This document shows, piece after piece, positions 51,728-63,332 of a stretch of DNA of 64,000 nucleotides. The translations under genes were made by a program, and so were the position numbers. The DNA comes from Alteromonadaceae bacterium XY-R5 (GTDB lineage Bacteria > Pseudomonadota > Gammaproteobacteria > Enterobacterales > Alteromonadaceae): the NCBI GenBank assembly GCA_001660395.1, contig LXWE01000012.1, positions 28,777 to 92,776 of the forward strand, written 5' to 3'. Position 1 is the stretch's first letter. Each line of letters starts with the position of its first letter. The notes under the pieces are model-generated. The model had not been told where the DNA came from and made no database searches. It saw only the letters and a list, made by a program, of their open reading frames with translations.

Positions 51728-52975
51728 ATGGATCAGTTACGGGTAAATGGACAACGACTGTGGGACAGTCTGATGGAAATGGGCCAAATTGGCGGTACAG
51801 AAAAAGGTGGATGTAAGCGCCTGGCTGCCACCGATTTAGACCGTCAGGCCAGGGATCTTTTCTGTCAATGGTGTGAAGCCTCGGGCTGCACTATCAGCGT
51901 CGATAAGTTTGGCAATATTTTCGCTAAACGCCCCGGACTCAATAACGATCTCCCCTCTGTTTGCACTGGCAGCCACTTAGATACCCAGCCCACCGGCGGT
52001 AAATTTGATGGCGTCTTTGGTGTGCTTTCCGGTGTCGAAGTGCTGCGTACTTTGCACGAAAACAATATACAAACCCCAACCCCAATTGAAGTTTCTGTCT
52101 GGACCAATGAAGAAGGCTCCCGTTTTCAGCCAGCGATGCAGGGTTCTGGTGTGTACGTTGGTCGTTTTGACCTGGAAACCGAATTGAATAAAACCGATGT
52201 GAATGGCTTGCGCCTGGGTGACGAACTCGAACGCATCGGCTATTTGGGGACAGAAGAAATCGGCAGCCGCAATATCGGCGCCTTTTTCGAAACCCACATT
52301 GAACAGGGCCCCATCCTCGAAGACGAAGACAAGATGATCGGCGTAGTGCGTTTGGGCCAGGGGATCCGCTGGTACAACATCGAAATTCAGGGCCGCGAGT
52401 CTCATTCGGGCACTACCCCCATGCATTTGCGTAAAGATGCCATGGTAGCCACAGGCATTATTGTTGCTGAGATCGAAGCGCTGGCCAATCGCTATGAAAA
52501 TGGTTTGGGTACTGTGGGTTTTATGCAGGTCTATCCGAACTCTCGTAACACTATTCCGGGCAATGTGAAGTTCAGTGCCGACTTGCGTAACCCGAATCCC
52601 GACGTGCTGAAAACCATGCATGAAGAGCTGGTGGCGTTTTGTGAAAAAGTCGCTGCCGAGCGGGATTTAAGCATTAGCGTTGATAACTTCTGGTATTTCG
52701 CGCCGGTGGAATTTAGTGCTTCTAACGATGTGAAAGCAGCGACCGAAGCGCTTGGCTATTCGCACATGGATATCTATGCCGGAGCCGGACATGACGCCTG
52801 TTATATGGCGGATATTGTGCCTTCTGGGATGATTTTTACGCCGTGTGAGAATGGCATCAGCCATAATGAAATAGAAAATACCACGCCAGAGCAATGTGAA
52901 GCCGGTGCCAATGTGCTGTTGCATACTATGTTAACGGCCAGTGCCCGCATCGCAGCAGAAGCTAACAAGGACTAA
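51728..52975 (+). CDS. N-carbamoyl-beta-alanine amidohydrolase (beta-ureidopropionase type)
   Basis: A 415-residue M20-family Zn hydrolase. It carries TGSHLDTQPTGGKFDGVFG, VWTNEEGSRFQPAMQGSGVY, FFETHIEQGPILEDEDKMIG, RESHSGTTPMHLRKDAMVAT and AGAGHDACYMADIVPSGMIF. These are the metal- and substrate-binding blocks of allantoate/ureidopropionate hydrolases. In this context it cleaves N-carbamoyl-beta-alanine to beta-alanine, CO2 and ammonia, the third step of reductive uracil breakdown. The ATG at 51728 follows AGAGGA; a GTG two codons earlier is possible. Allantoate or N-carbamoyl-amino-acid hydrolysis remains possible from the family. Confidence 0.88.
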   Translation: MDQLRVNGQRLWDSLMEMGQIGGTEKGGCKRLAATDLDRQARDLFCQWCEASGCTISVDKFGNIFAKRPGLNNDLPSVCTGSHLDTQPTGGKFDGVFGVLSGVEVLRTLHENNIQTPTPIEVSVWTNEEGSRFQPAMQGSGVYVGRFDLETELNKTDVNGLRLGDELERIGYLGTEEIGSRNIGAFFETHIEQGPILEDEDKMIGVVRLGQGIRWYNIEIQGRESHSGTTPMHLRKDAMVATGIIVAEIEALANRYENGLGTVGFMQVYPNSRNTIPGNVKFSADLRNPNPDVLKTMHEELVAFCEKVAAERDLSISVDNFWYFAPVEFSASNDVKAATEALGYSHMDIYAGAGHDACYMADIVPSGMIFTPCENGISHNEIENTTPEQCEAGANVLLHTMLTASARIAAEANKD

Positions 52976-53017
52976 TCCACAGACACATAATAACCATAAA
53001 CAAGTCAGGAGACGCGG

Positions 53018-54508
53018 ATGAGCAACGACAGATCAGACAGCAGTTGTGACTTTGAAATTACCACGGAAGTACAGCAAAGCCAGTATTTTAACCATGACCT
53101 GGCACCAACTAAAAAAGCTGAACGCAATTGGGGCATGAGTAATATTGCAGCCCTTTGGGTGGGAATGGCCATCTGTGTGCCCACTTACACCTTAGGGGGC
53201 GTGCTAACTGCCTACTTTGGCTTATCGGTGAGCGAGGCGCTGTTAACCATTCTGTTGGCCAATATTGTGGTGTTAGTGCCGTTAACCCTGAATGCCTTTC
53301 CTGGCACTAAATTCGGTATACCCTTCCCTGTGGTGCTGCGCTCGTCTTTCGGCATAGTCGGCTCGAATGTACCCTGTCTGATCCGTGGCTTTGTCGCCTG
53401 TGGCTGGTTTGGTATTCAAACCATGTTTGGCGGACTGGCAATCCATCTGTTGCTGTCATCGTTATTTGAAAGTTGGGCCGCGCTGGGTGGTGTTGGTGAA
53501 GTGATCGGCTTTTTCGTGTTTGGTGCTCTGAACATTTATGTGGTGATCCGCGGCGCGGAGTCGATCAAATGGCTGGAAACCCTGGCTGCGCCTCTGCTGC
53601 TGCTGGTGGGCATTGGCCTGATTTGGTGGGCCAGCGATAAGGTGTCGGTGGCTGAGGTGTTGGCCACGCCAGCTAACCGTCCGGCAGACGCAGGGTTTGC
53701 CAGCTATTTCTTTGCGGGATTAACCGCCATGGTGGGCTTTTGGGCGACCCTTTCCCTGAATATTCCGGATTTCAGTCGCTACGCTAAAAGTCAGAAAGAT
53801 CAGATTGTGGGTCAGGTGATTGGCCTGCCCCTGACCATGTTTTTGTTTGCTGCCCTGGGTGTGATCATGACGGCAGCCTCCGCCAGTCTGGTAGGCGAAA
53901 CCGTCTCAGACCCAGTCACTCTGATTGGCAAAATTGACAACCCCTTTTGGGTGGCCGTGGCCATGGTGCTGATCATCATTGCGACTATATCGACGAATAC
54001 AGCCGCAAACGTGGTCTCGCCCACTAACGACTTTCAAAATATCGCGCCTAAATACATTAATCATACTCGTGGTGTACTGCTGACAGGATTTGTAGGCGTG
54101 TTACTGATGAGCTGGGAGTTGCTGAAAAAGGCTGGCCTGATTGAATCCGATATCAGTGTGGAAAGCATGTATTCCAACTGGCTACTGGGTTACTCCAGTT
54201 TGCTTGGCCCTATCGCCGGGATCATGATTGTGGATTATTTCCTGATCCGTAAACAGCAGTTGGATGTGACGGCGCTGTATATAGGTAACAGCGCTTATCC
54301 TAAGTTGAACTACGCTGGCTTTATCGCGTTTCTGGTGCCTGTTGCCATCACTATCCTGTCTGTCAGTCTGAATGTGATGACCTGGTTTTACAGCTATGGC
54401 TGGTTTACTGGTGCATTTTCAGGTGCCCTGCTCTATTACTTTGCCGCCAGTGGTTATCGTGTTTCAGCATCCATAGGCGCTGAGTCTCTGGCTAAAGCGT
54501 CGTCCTAA
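53018..54508 (+). CDS. NCS1-family nucleobase transporter
   Basis: A 496-residue membrane permease with about 12 helices. The family landmarks are WGMSNIAALWVGMAICVPTY, GTKFGIPFPVVLRSSFG, ACGWFGIQTMFGGLAIHLLL, TLSLNIPDFSRYAKSQKDQI and TNTAANVVSPTNDFQNIAPK, as in Mhp1 and PucI-type transporters for cytosine, uracil, hydantoin or allantoin. The residues before helix 1 are cytoplasmic and polar. It lies between the amidohydrolase and dihydropyrimidinase genes, which makes a pyrimidine the likely substrate. Confidence 0.93.
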   Translation: MSNDRSDSSCDFEITTEVQQSQYFNHDLAPTKKAERNWGMSNIAALWVGMAICVPTYTLGGVLTAYFGLSVSEALLTILLANIVVLVPLTLNAFPGTKFGIPFPVVLRSSFGIVGSNVPCLIRGFVACGWFGIQTMFGGLAIHLLLSSLFESWAALGGVGEVIGFFVFGALNIYVVIRGAESIKWLETLAAPLLLLVGIGLIWWASDKVSVAEVLATPANRPADAGFASYFFAGLTAMVGFWATLSLNIPDFSRYAKSQKDQIVGQVIGLPLTMFLFAALGVIMTAASASLVGETVSDPVTLIGKIDNPFWVAVAMVLIIIATISTNTAANVVSPTNDFQNIAPKYINHTRGVLLTGFVGVLLMSWELLKKAGLIESDISVESMYSNWLLGYSSLLGPIAGIMIVDYFLIRKQQLDVTALYIGNSAYPKLNYAGFIAFLVPVAITILSVSLNVMTWFYSYGWFTGAFSGALLYYFAASGYRVSASIGAESLAKASS

Positions 54509-54513
54509 CCTAG

Positions 54514-55980
<1,467 letters not shown>

Positions 55981-55986
55981 AAACTA

Positions 55987-56036
55987 CTGCGCTCGAGACG
56001 TTTTTTAAAGGTTCGCTAAAAGCGTCGCGAGCGCAG
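55987..56036 (+). terminator. Long inverted repeat after dihydropyrimidinase
   Basis: CTGCGCTCG-A-GACG pairs with CGTC-G-CGAGCGCAG (13 paired bases, one mismatch), with a TTTTTT run in the loop. It may end the catabolic operon, but the T run is inside the loop rather than after the stem. Confidence 0.4.
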
Positions 56037-56142
56037 AAATTGCAGGGTAAAGTGTTCGAAAAGCCCGAGTTTACCCAGAGTAAATGAGGACTTTAAAAGG
56101 ACTTTTTACACCGCAATTTCGAGTGCAATAGCTTTTAATATT

Positions 56143-56706
56143 CTAGGCTTGCCAAATGAGTGTACTTACGCCCGTAGCGATAAACAGCACACAACAGATA
56201 CGGTGCATCCACTGCATTGGAATTTTGGTTACCAGCCAGTTACCCATGTAAGCTACGGGGACGTTGGCCAGCATCATACCCAGAGTTGTTCCGGCGATAA
56301 CCATTAATACGTCATCGTACTTGGCTGCCAGGATAACAGTAGCAATTTGGGTTTTGTCGCCCAGTTCTGCCAACGAGAACAGGATCAGGGTCGCCAAAAA
56401 TGCGCCTAAGCCAAGGACTTTGTTATTGTCATCATCATCGGCTTTATCCGGGATCAGAATCCACAAGCCAACGGCAATAAAGCTAAAACCGACAATCCAT
56501 GGATAGGCTGCGACAGGGATCCAGTCAACGGCCACATGCCCAAACCAGGCAGAGATTGCATGATTGACGATAGTGGCGAAAAAGATAGCGCTGATAATGG
56601 CAAATTTGTTGGCAAAGCGCGCGGCCAGCAATAAGGTAAGCAGTTGGGTTTTATCCCCCATTTCCGCCAGAGTGACGATGGAGGTTGCAGACAGAAAAGC
56701 TTCCAT
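56143..56706 (-). CDS. UPF0016/GDT1-family transporter (predicted Mn2+ exporter)
   Basis: A 187-residue membrane protein with two copies of the family motif: SATSIVTLAEMGDKTQLLTL near the start and LFSLAELGDKTQIATVILA in the middle. The repeats contain E-x-G-D-K-T, the cation-binding signature. Homologues such as V. cholerae MneA export manganese. The ATG at 56706 fits; a longer upstream frame does not. The leader contains a yybP-ykoY riboswitch, which senses Mn2+ and turns on export genes, so the assignment is well supported. Confidence 0.92.
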   Translation of the reverse strand: MEAFLSATSIVTLAEMGDKTQLLTLLLAARFANKFAIISAIFFATIVNHAISAWFGHVAVDWIPVAAYPWIVGFSFIAVGLWILIPDKADDDDNNKVLGLGAFLATLILFSLAELGDKTQIATVILAAKYDDVLMVIAGTTLGMMLANVPVAYMGNWLVTKIPMQWMHRICCVLFIATGVSTLIWQA

Positions 56707-56779
56707 AATAATGATTCCGGCGGGCTGATTGATCCATAAGACAACGCGCATCGGCCCGCTCGTGAGCAATGCATGTTGT

Positions 56780-56891
56780 CTTAGGTCTCATTAATCCCGG
56801 AATGACAGGACGTGATTACCATGAGCAATGAGGCTCAATTATGTTGATAATCACCCGCAAGCGCGTGGCTTTTGGAAATTACTCCCCTAAG
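56780..56891 (-). ncRNA. yybP-ykoY manganese riboswitch
   Basis: On the minus strand the RNA begins CTTAGGGGAGTA and ends TGAGACCTAAG, so the terminal helix CTTAGG/CCTAAG closes it. ATCAACATAA and a hairpin with GAGCCTCATTGCTC lie within. These are the hallmarks of the Mn2+-sensing yybP-ykoY class. Just downstream, AAGACAAC (minus strand, 56775-56782) can pair with GTTGTCTT (56738-56745) and would disturb the closing helix, a possible expression switch. Confidence 0.9.
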
Positions 56892-56901
56892 AGTTGCGCG
56901 G

Positions 56902-56930
56902 ATTCTACCTTGCTAAGGTTGGAAAGGCAA
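56902..56930 (-). promoter_or_regulatory. Predicted promoter of the riboswitch-transporter unit
   Basis: On the minus strand TTGCCT (56925-56930), a 17-base spacer and TAGAAT (56902-56907) lie about 11 bases before the riboswitch. Confidence 0.75.
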
Positions 56931-56941
56931 ATTGGACCTGT

Positions 56942-58009
56942 TTAGCCAAGTCGATGTAAACGTTGTAGCACCTGCTCGGGAAAGCGCACCTGACGCCACA
57001 ACCTCTCACATATTGCTTGGGGATTGTCCCAATCCTTGCTTATTAGCCAATCAATCAGCTGGCTGGGATCGTTGGGAAACTGCACCGCCTCTTGCCCTGG
57101 CTGATGTAACCATTGCTCGACAATATCGGTATCCAGTTGGTGCATGGGGTGGCATAGGCCGAGCTGTTGCAGGGTAAGCAGATTTGATAATTGTTCAAAC
57201 TGGCCATTGAGGGGTTTGATCAGCAGTTTTTTGCCTAGATGCAAGCATTCACTGGATAGCTCAAAGCCGCCATTGGCAATTACTCCCTGGCAGCGTTTCA
57301 GCCGCTGATGAAAGCCACTTTTGCTTGGTTTGAACCATTGAATATGACCTTGTTGGCGATCCTGCTCGATATTTGGGTGAAAGCAGGCAAAGTTATGTTC
57401 GCTCAATGGTTCCAGCATGTGTTCGATATCGTCCAGTTCTTCAAACGGCAAATAGACTAAGAAAAGATTATCTGTCATTTCTGTATCTGGTTGATCTTCG
57501 ATAAAGGGGGGCATAATTGGGTGGCCGAAATGGTACCAATGTACACCCAGAGCAATATCCGTAGGTGCGAAATAGCGCATCACCGTTTTATCGAAAAATG
57601 TTGCCCCTTGTTTCGGCACCGCATGAGTGAATGCGGCCTGATGGCTAATGGATATTGATGGTAGTTTCTGACGTCTGGCTGCCCACGCCGTAATCGGCTC
57701 AAAATCATTCAGTAGTAGGTCATAGCCACTGACATCCAACTGTCTCACGTCACGTATAAATTTAACCGGATGTGATTGCTTTAATGTTTGCAACTGACTG
57801 ATTGCGCCATCTTTGGTGGCAAATGTGAGGCCTGTGCGGGTTCGATAATCACCGAACACTTCCATATCAAAGTATTTACTCGGATCCCGACCAGAAAACA
57901 GAAAGTCGACCTCAATATCATCACGTTGATTTAAGGCCTTAGCCATGACGCGAGCACGGGTAATGTGGCCATTGCCTGTGCCCTGCACACCATACAGAAT
58001 CTTTATCAT
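56942..58009 (-). CDS. MJ1255/VC2487-type glycosyltransferase
   Basis: A 355-residue GT-B-like protein. It starts MIKILYGVQGTGNGHITRAR and contains FLFSGRDPSKYFDMEVFGDY, SISISHQAAFTHAVPKQG and VIANGGFELSSECLHLGKKL, all typical of this family of predicted glycosyltransferases. The acceptor is unknown. It is 13 bases downstream of the PAP2 phosphatase gene, and the two may form one unit, perhaps in envelope lipid or polysaccharide metabolism. Confidence 0.87.
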   Translation of the reverse strand: MIKILYGVQGTGNGHITRARVMAKALNQRDDIEVDFLFSGRDPSKYFDMEVFGDYRTRTGLTFATKDGAISQLQTLKQSHPVKFIRDVRQLDVSGYDLLLNDFEPITAWAARRQKLPSISISHQAAFTHAVPKQGATFFDKTVMRYFAPTDIALGVHWYHFGHPIMPPFIEDQPDTEMTDNLFLVYLPFEELDDIEHMLEPLSEHNFACFHPNIEQDRQQGHIQWFKPSKSGFHQRLKRCQGVIANGGFELSSECLHLGKKLLIKPLNGQFEQLSNLLTLQQLGLCHPMHQLDTDIVEQWLHQPGQEAVQFPNDPSQLIDWLISKDWDNPQAICERLWRQVRFPEQVLQRLHRLG

Positions 58010-58022
58010 ACAAAGGGGATCA

Positions 58023-58532
58023 CTACAGAATATTCATGCTCAAAAATGAGATGGTTAAGCCCAGGGTGGCACCTGCCAGAATATCACTTGGATAATGCAC
58101 ACCAAGTAACACTCGAGAGAGGCCAATGATACTGGCCCAGGCAAACGCTAATAGGGTTAGGCTGGGATAGAAATGTGCGATTAATGCTGCCATTAAAAAG
58201 GCGGCGGCCGTATGTCCAGAGGGCAAGCTAAACTTGTCTGAAGGTTTGACATGGGCGCGGAAATCTTTAAATAAGTCGCAGGGGCGCTGGCGTTTAAACA
58301 ACTTTTTCAGGATCACATAAATGGGGAGTTCTAAACCATAGGCCAGTAAGCCGGTGTAGAAAAACAACGGGCCATCCTGAGGATCAAGTAACCAAAGAAT
58401 CAATCCCGTTAACAGGTAAAGATGGCCATCACCGGTTTTTGAGATCATTTTTACGACGCGGCAATCGCGCTGAGCGGTCTTTTTAAACAGCCAGTAAAAT
58501 AACTGCGTATCTGCTCGGGCTAACAAGTTCAT
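58023..58532 (-). CDS. PAP2-family phosphatase (undecaprenyl-PP or lipid phosphatase)
   Basis: A 169-residue membrane protein with the three PAP2 motifs: KKLFKRQRP, SLPSGHTAA and SRVLLGVHYPSD. The histidines in PSGH and GVHYPSD are catalytic. Several helices flank them. Candidate substrates include undecaprenyl pyrophosphate, phosphatidic acid or PGP; I cannot choose between them. It is upstream of the glycosyltransferase gene. Confidence 0.9.
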   Translation of the reverse strand: MNLLARADTQLFYWLFKKTAQRDCRVVKMISKTGDGHLYLLTGLILWLLDPQDGPLFFYTGLLAYGLELPIYVILKKLFKRQRPCDLFKDFRAHVKPSDKFSLPSGHTAAAFLMAALIAHFYPSLTLLAFAWASIIGLSRVLLGVHYPSDILAGATLGLTISFLSMNIL

Positions 58533-58725
58533 GGTGACACTTCTTGTCGCTTAAATCTTGAGCAAGTGTAGAAAGCCAATATGACGCTCGGGTGACAGTA
58601 TTTAGAAGGGTATGTGACAATTTCAACTAATTGCTGAGTGGGAATAAATACTGCCATAAGGCATTGCTACCACAGGCATTCCTATTATACTGACAGTGTC
58701 ATTTAACCAGCCGTTAGGATCCCTT

Positions 58726-59211
58726 ATGGAGTACAACACCTCAGAACTGTGCGATTTGTTTGCCGATAGTGTAGATGTGGTAGAACCCATGTTTATCAGT
58801 TTTGGAGGCCGCACCTCCTATGGTGGTGAAATCACCACGATTAAATGTTTTGAAGATCTGGGGTTGATTGAGCGGGTATTAGCTGAGCCTGGCGCTGGCA
58901 AAGTGTTGTTGATTGACGGCGGCGGATCGACTCGTCGCGCCTTACTTGATGCATCTATTGCGCAAATGGCGATGGAAAATGGTTGGGAAGGTATTGTGTG
59001 TTACGGCAGTGTGCGTGAAGTGGCTGATCTCGAAGAGTTAGATATCGGCGTTCATGCGATTGCATCCATTCCGGTTAAGGCTGAGTCCGAAGAAATTGGC
59101 GAAGTGGATGTGGCGGTTAATTTCGGAGGTGTGACCTTTTTGCCTGAAGACCATCTGTATGCGGATACAACAGGTATTATTCTATCGCCTGAGCCACTCG
59201 ATATAGAGTAA
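58726..59211 (+). CDS. rraA: Regulator of RNase E activity RraA
   Basis: RraA binds RNase E and slows RNA decay in gammaproteobacteria. The 161-residue protein begins [20 protein letters not shown] and carries [40 protein letters not shown] and [20 protein letters not shown], family-defining blocks. The ATG at 58726 follows AGGATC; a longer upstream frame is not supported. A terminator follows. Confidence 0.96.
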   Translation: MEYNTSELCDLFADSVDVVEPMFISFGGRTSYGGEITTIKCFEDLGLIERVLAEPGAGKVLLIDGGGSTRRALLDASIAQMAMENGWEGIVCYGSVREVADLEELDIGVHAIASIPVKAESEEIGEVDVAVNFGGVTFLPEDHLYADTTGIILSPEPLDIE

Positions 59212-59230
59212 CGAAATCGCTAAAAAGAAA

Positions 59231-59249
59231 AGCCAGCGTTACGCTGGCT
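59231..59249. terminator. Bidirectional terminator rraA / S1-P1 nuclease
   Basis: AGCCAGCG-TTA-CGCTGGCT with A-rich sequence on the left and TTTTTT on the right. It can serve both convergent genes. Confidence 0.88.
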
Positions 59250-59269
59250 TTTTTGATCTTGGTAATTAC

Positions 59270-60046
59270 TTATTTTGCGAACAACTGATTCAGATAAGCC
59301 GCAATGCGTACACCAGCCATTTCCAAGCGTTTAGATGCGGTTGGCAAGAACACATACTGATAGTCGTAAGACAGTTCTTTTTCTTCCGGATAGATGGTAT
59401 CGCGAATTTTCGTGCTTTCGGCAATCCAGACCATAGGATCGGTAGTGCTCCAGCCTTTGATATCGGCAGGTTTAATTTTGCGGCTCAGCCAGTCTGTCAT
59501 TTCTGAGTATGACAGTTGACGATTGTCCAGCATTTCGCTGTCCCAAACACGGTGTAGGTTTGAGTCTTTCCAGAAGAACTTCACTTTAAAATCGTTGCCA
59601 CCTTTATCCGTGCCATTACCTGCGTGCAGTGGTTGGTGTAAATCACCAATAATATGCACGATAAAGCGCAGAGCCAGTTGTTTGTCAGCCAGGCTACTGT
59701 TCTTGTCTTTTAATACTTCAGTGAAATGCGCTAACGCTGTTACTGAATCGCCTTGTTTAGGTGCGCCCACTTCTGCATAGGTTTTACCAACAGGTACTGT
59801 CACGTAATGGTAAGGAGAAGCTGTTTTGCGCCAGAATTCGCTAGGGTCTGAACGCATTTCGTCAGGATAGGTTGAGGCTTCGGCCAGGCTTTCGTCCGGT
59901 AATATTGCATTCACTTGGGCTTTAGCATTCGCGTCTAAAAATTTTTCCGCAATTGCGCCTGTAACGCGGTGACCTGTTTGGCCCCAAGCCAGGACAGAGC
60001 CACTAAAGCTGACGAGTGTCAGTAATAAGGCATATTTCTTAAACAT
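59270..60046 (-). CDS. S1/P1-type nuclease (secreted)
   Basis: A 258-residue protein with a signal peptide (KKYALLLTLVSFSGSVLA) and the mature start WGQTGHRVTGAIAEKFL, where the N-terminal Trp is a zinc ligand. ASTYPDEMRSDPSEFWRKTA, FIVHIIGDLHQPLHAGNGTD and NLHRVWDSEML supply the further ligands. Such enzymes cleave single-stranded DNA or RNA and remove 3' phosphates in the periplasm or outside the cell, useful for scavenging nucleotides. Confidence 0.93.
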   Translation of the reverse strand: MFKKYALLLTLVSFSGSVLAWGQTGHRVTGAIAEKFLDANAKAQVNAILPDESLAEASTYPDEMRSDPSEFWRKTASPYHYVTVPVGKTYAEVGAPKQGDSVTALAHFTEVLKDKNSSLADKQLALRFIVHIIGDLHQPLHAGNGTDKGGNDFKVKFFWKDSNLHRVWDSEMLDNRQLSYSEMTDWLSRKIKPADIKGWSTTDPMVWIAESTKIRDTIYPEEKELSYDYQYVFLPTASKRLEMAGVRIAAYLNQLFAK

Positions 60047-60072
60047 AGTTTTTCTCGTTGTTAGTGTGATTT

Positions 60073-60693
60073 TTATCTGGCCGAAGGCTGATAGCCCCAG
60101 CGGTTTGTTAACGTGTGCGTTACGCCTAAATGGTCGAGAATACGGGCGACAACAAAATCCACCATGTCACCAATACTGCTGGGCTGATGATAAAAACCAG
60201 GACATGCCGGCATTATGGTGGCCTGCATATTCGACAGCGTTAACATATTTTGCAGGTGGATACTGGAAAATGGCATTTCACGCGGGACAAGTATTAGTTG
60301 TCCGCGTTCTTTTAGCACGACGTCTGCCGCTCGCTCGATAAGGTTATCACTGGCGCCGTGAGCAATGGCTGATAACGTACCGGTAGAGCAGGGACAGACG
60401 ACCATTTGTTTGGGGGCTGCGGAGCCGGATGCAACTGGTGAAAACCAGTCGTCTTTGCCAAATACTTTGAGTTGTTCCGGCGCAACCTGAAAACGCTGCT
60501 GGAAAAACTCGCTGGCTTTATCCGGGCTAGCGGGAATTTGCAGCCCTTCTTCAGTGGCAAATACGACTCGCGCTGCACTGCTCATCAGCACAAATACCTG
60601 ATATCCATTTTCGAGCAGGCATTCAAGCAGACGTAACGCGTATGGGGCGCCAGAAGCGCCCGTTATCGCAAGAGTAATGCGCTTATTTTGCAT
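60073..60693 (-). CDS. ubiX: Flavin prenyltransferase UbiX
   Basis: UbiX makes prenylated FMN for the UbiD decarboxylase in ubiquinone synthesis. The 206-residue protein begins [20 protein letters not shown] and contains [40 protein letters not shown] and [20 protein letters not shown], all family blocks. Its start overlaps the mpl stop by 11 bases. No ubiD is in the window. Confidence 0.96.
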   Translation of the reverse strand: MQNKRITLAITGASGAPYALRLLECLLENGYQVFVLMSSAARVVFATEEGLQIPASPDKASEFFQQRFQVAPEQLKVFGKDDWFSPVASGSAAPKQMVVCPCSTGTLSAIAHGASDNLIERAADVVLKERGQLILVPREMPFSSIHLQNMLTLSNMQATIMPACPGFYHQPSSIGDMVDFVVARILDHLGVTHTLTNRWGYQPSAR

Positions 60694-62050
60694 AGCGAGC
60701 CTCTAGTTTCTGCTGCACTTTTTGATGCAATCCGCCAAAGCTGCCATTACTCATAAACAGTAAATGATCGCCCGGTAGTGCTGCATCGACAACGGCATCC
60801 GCCAAGGCGTCTAAATCCGTGAAAATGGCGCTTGGGATGCTGGCTTGTTCGACCACTGCATGCATATCCCAGCCAAGCTGACTGGGTTCAAAGATATACG
60901 CCAGATCGGCCTGATGCCAACTGCCGGCGAGCGATGCTTTATGCACGCCCATTTTCATGGTGTTGGAACGAGGCTCTAAGATCGCCAGAATTCGTTGCTT
61001 ACCGACTTTCGCACGTAACCCAGCGATGGTAGTGGCAATGGCCGTGGGATGGTGAGCGAAGTCATCGTAAAGGGTGACCTCATTAACCACTGCTTTGATT
61101 TCCATGCGGCGTTTAACATTGGCAAACTGACCTAATGCTGCAATCGCGACATCAGGCGCAACACCCACATGGCGGGCTGCGGCAATTGCCATAGTAGCGT
61201 TATGCATGTTGTGCTCACCGAGCAAATCCCAGGATACTGTGCCTACGGATGCCTGATTAAACAAGACGTCAAAGACACTGCCATCCGCTTTTAGTGGGAT
61301 AAATTGCCAGTCTGCTTGCTCGTTACCAATGGCCTGAGACTCAGACCAGCAGCCCTGTTGCAGTACCTGCTGCAGCGCTTCATCATTTTGAGGAAACAGG
61401 GCTAAGCCATTACCGGGTAGCATGCGCATCAAATGATGAAACTGGCGCTGAATATCAGCCAAAGAACCATAGATATCGGCGTGATCGAATTCCAGGTTAT
61501 TCAATATCAGGGTTTTAGGACGATAGTGCACGAACTTAGCGCGCTTATCGAAAAAGGCACTGTCGTACTCATCTGCTTCGATTACGAAAAACGGGGACTC
61601 CCCCAATCGCGCTGAGATGCCGAAGTTTTCCGGGATACCGCCGATTAAAAAGCCGGGGTTTAAGCCTGCGAACTCGAGGATCCAGGCGAGCATACTGGAG
61701 GTGCTGGTTTTACCGTGAGTGCCTGATACTGCCAATACCCAACGGTCTTTAAGCAGATTTTCGAGTAGCCATTGTGGACCACTGGTATACGGCAAATTGC
61801 GATTAAGCACATATTCTACGGCCGGATTACCTCGAGACATGGCATTGCCTATAACGACTATGTCTGGCTGTTCGGCAAACTGTTCCGGCCCGTAACCCTG
61901 GGTTAATTCAATTCCCAGTTGTTCCAGTTGGGTGCTCATTGGGGGGTAAACATGTTGGTCTGAACCGGTCACCTTGTGGCCCATGGCCTTGGCAATGGCA
62001 GCAATGCCACCCATAAAGGTACCGCAGATCCCTAAAATATGTATGTGCAT
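60683..62050 (-). CDS. mpl: UDP-N-acetylmuramate:L-Ala-gamma-D-Glu-meso-DAP ligase
   Basis: Mpl recycles the murein tripeptide by ligating it to UDP-MurNAc. The 455-residue Mur ligase begins [20 protein letters not shown] and has the ATP-binding motif [36 protein letters not shown] and the helical [20 protein letters not shown] follow. It is the Mpl type rather than MurC by GICGTFMG and the length. It lies upstream of ubiX on the same strand. Confidence 0.95.
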   Translation of the reverse strand: MHIHILGICGTFMGGIAAIAKAMGHKVTGSDQHVYPPMSTQLEQLGIELTQGYGPEQFAEQPDIVVIGNAMSRGNPAVEYVLNRNLPYTSGPQWLLENLLKDRWVLAVSGTHGKTSTSSMLAWILEFAGLNPGFLIGGIPENFGISARLGESPFFVIEADEYDSAFFDKRAKFVHYRPKTLILNNLEFDHADIYGSLADIQRQFHHLMRMLPGNGLALFPQNDEALQQVLQQGCWSESQAIGNEQADWQFIPLKADGSVFDVLFNQASVGTVSWDLLGEHNMHNATMAIAAARHVGVAPDVAIAALGQFANVKRRMEIKAVVNEVTLYDDFAHHPTAIATTIAGLRAKVGKQRILAILEPRSNTMKMGVHKASLAGSWHQADLAYIFEPSQLGWDMHAVVEQASIPSAIFTDLDALADAVVDAALPGDHLLFMSNGSFGGLHQKVQQKLEARYAK

Positions 62051-62241
62051 AGCGCCGTTTCAGGATTTTACCAAATGGAATAAAACTTAGGTTAACAGAT
62101 CCGCTCTGCCTAACCCACTGAATTTACTAGCTGAGATTTTAACCATTCAAGGTTACAATCCCAACCGATAGTTAAATAATAAAAACAATAGACTGTCAGT
62201 TACCCTATGAAAATCAACTGAATGAGAGCAAAGGTCTAAAC

Positions 62242-63216
62242 ATGAAGCGACTCAACTCACAATTGCAAGAAGATGGCGCCCCCCTCGAACTGATCCTGTT
62301 GATCAGAACCTTACTGGCTGGATGTAAAGAAATCGCCTTCCGTGTCAGTCAGGGAGCTCTTGCAGGCGTATTGGGATCTACCCTGAGTGAAAACGTACAG
62401 GGTGAAACCCAGAAAAAATTGGATGTGATTTCAAACCAAATCCTGAAAGATATTCTGAGTGAGTCTGGTTATGTTAAAGCTATCTCGTCTGAAGAAGAAG
62501 ACGATGTGGTGCCTTGTAACCCCGATGGAAATTATCTGGTCAGTTTCGACCCGCTGGACGGATCGTCAAATACCGACATTAACAGTCTGATTGGCACTAT
62601 CTTTTCGATTGCGCACGCGCCGCAGTGGATGAAGCCGGATGATCCTTCTGCTTTCCTGCAACCAGGTACGCAGATGGTGGCAGCGGGTTATGTGCTTTAT
62701 GGGCCGTCTACCATGCTGGCGATGACTACCGGTAAAGGTACCCACCTGTACACTCTGGATAAAACCCACGGTGGTTTCCTGTTAACCAAAGCCAATGTGC
62801 ATGTGCCAGAACAAACGTCTGAATTTGCGATTAACGCCTCTAATCAGCGCCACTGGGAACCTGAAATGCAGTCTTATATTGGGGATTTGTTGGCAGGTAA
62901 AGATGGCCCTCGTGGCAAAGATTATAACATGCGCTGGGTTGCGGCCATGGTAGGTGATATTCACCGAGTACTGTGTCGTGGTGGTATCTTTATGTACCCT
63001 TACGATAAACGTGATCCGGGCAAACCGGGTAAATTGCGCTTGTTGTATGAAGCAAACCCAATGGCATTTCTGATGGAACAGGCGGGAGGCTTAGCCAATA
63101 CGGGTACTGGCCGTATCATGGAAGTGATGCCGACTGAAATCCATCAACGGGTCCCGGTATTACTGGGCTCGAAGGAAGAAGTTGAAGCCTGTCTGGGCTA
63201 TCATAATCAGGCCTGA
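62242..63216 (+). CDS. fbp: Class I fructose-1,6-bisphosphatase
   Basis: Fbp hydrolyses fructose-1,6-bisphosphate in gluconeogenesis. The 324-residue protein has [19 protein letters not shown], the metal-binding [20 protein letters not shown], and the C-terminal [20 protein letters not shown] and [19 protein letters not shown]. The start [17 protein letters not shown] follows GAGAG. ppa is 116 bases downstream on the same strand. Confidence 0.96.
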   Translation: MKRLNSQLQEDGAPLELILLIRTLLAGCKEIAFRVSQGALAGVLGSTLSENVQGETQKKLDVISNQILKDILSESGYVKAISSEEEDDVVPCNPDGNYLVSFDPLDGSSNTDINSLIGTIFSIAHAPQWMKPDDPSAFLQPGTQMVAAGYVLYGPSTMLAMTTGKGTHLYTLDKTHGGFLLTKANVHVPEQTSEFAINASNQRHWEPEMQSYIGDLLAGKDGPRGKDYNMRWVAAMVGDIHRVLCRGGIFMYPYDKRDPGKPGKLRLLYEANPMAFLMEQAGGLANTGTGRIMEVMPTEIHQRVPVLLGSKEEVEACLGYHNQA

Positions 63217-63332
63217 GGCTGATCAAACTGGCCTGGCAGCTATCGCTGGGCCATTCACGATTCCATATTGCTGGCCATGCCGATATAATCCGACGACTTT
63301 ACTGAATTACTGACAAAATTAAGGGAATCCTA

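Noticed and set aside
56070..56084. TTTACCCAGAGTAAA downstream of dihydropyrimidinase
   Set aside because: It is 15 bases, with wrong central spacing, and lies between convergent genes rather than in a promoter.
62068..62083. TTTACCAAATGG followed by AATA before mpl
   Set aside because: It shares the left 12 bases of the cofG operator but the right arm is broken, and the genes nearby are unrelated to pyrimidine use.
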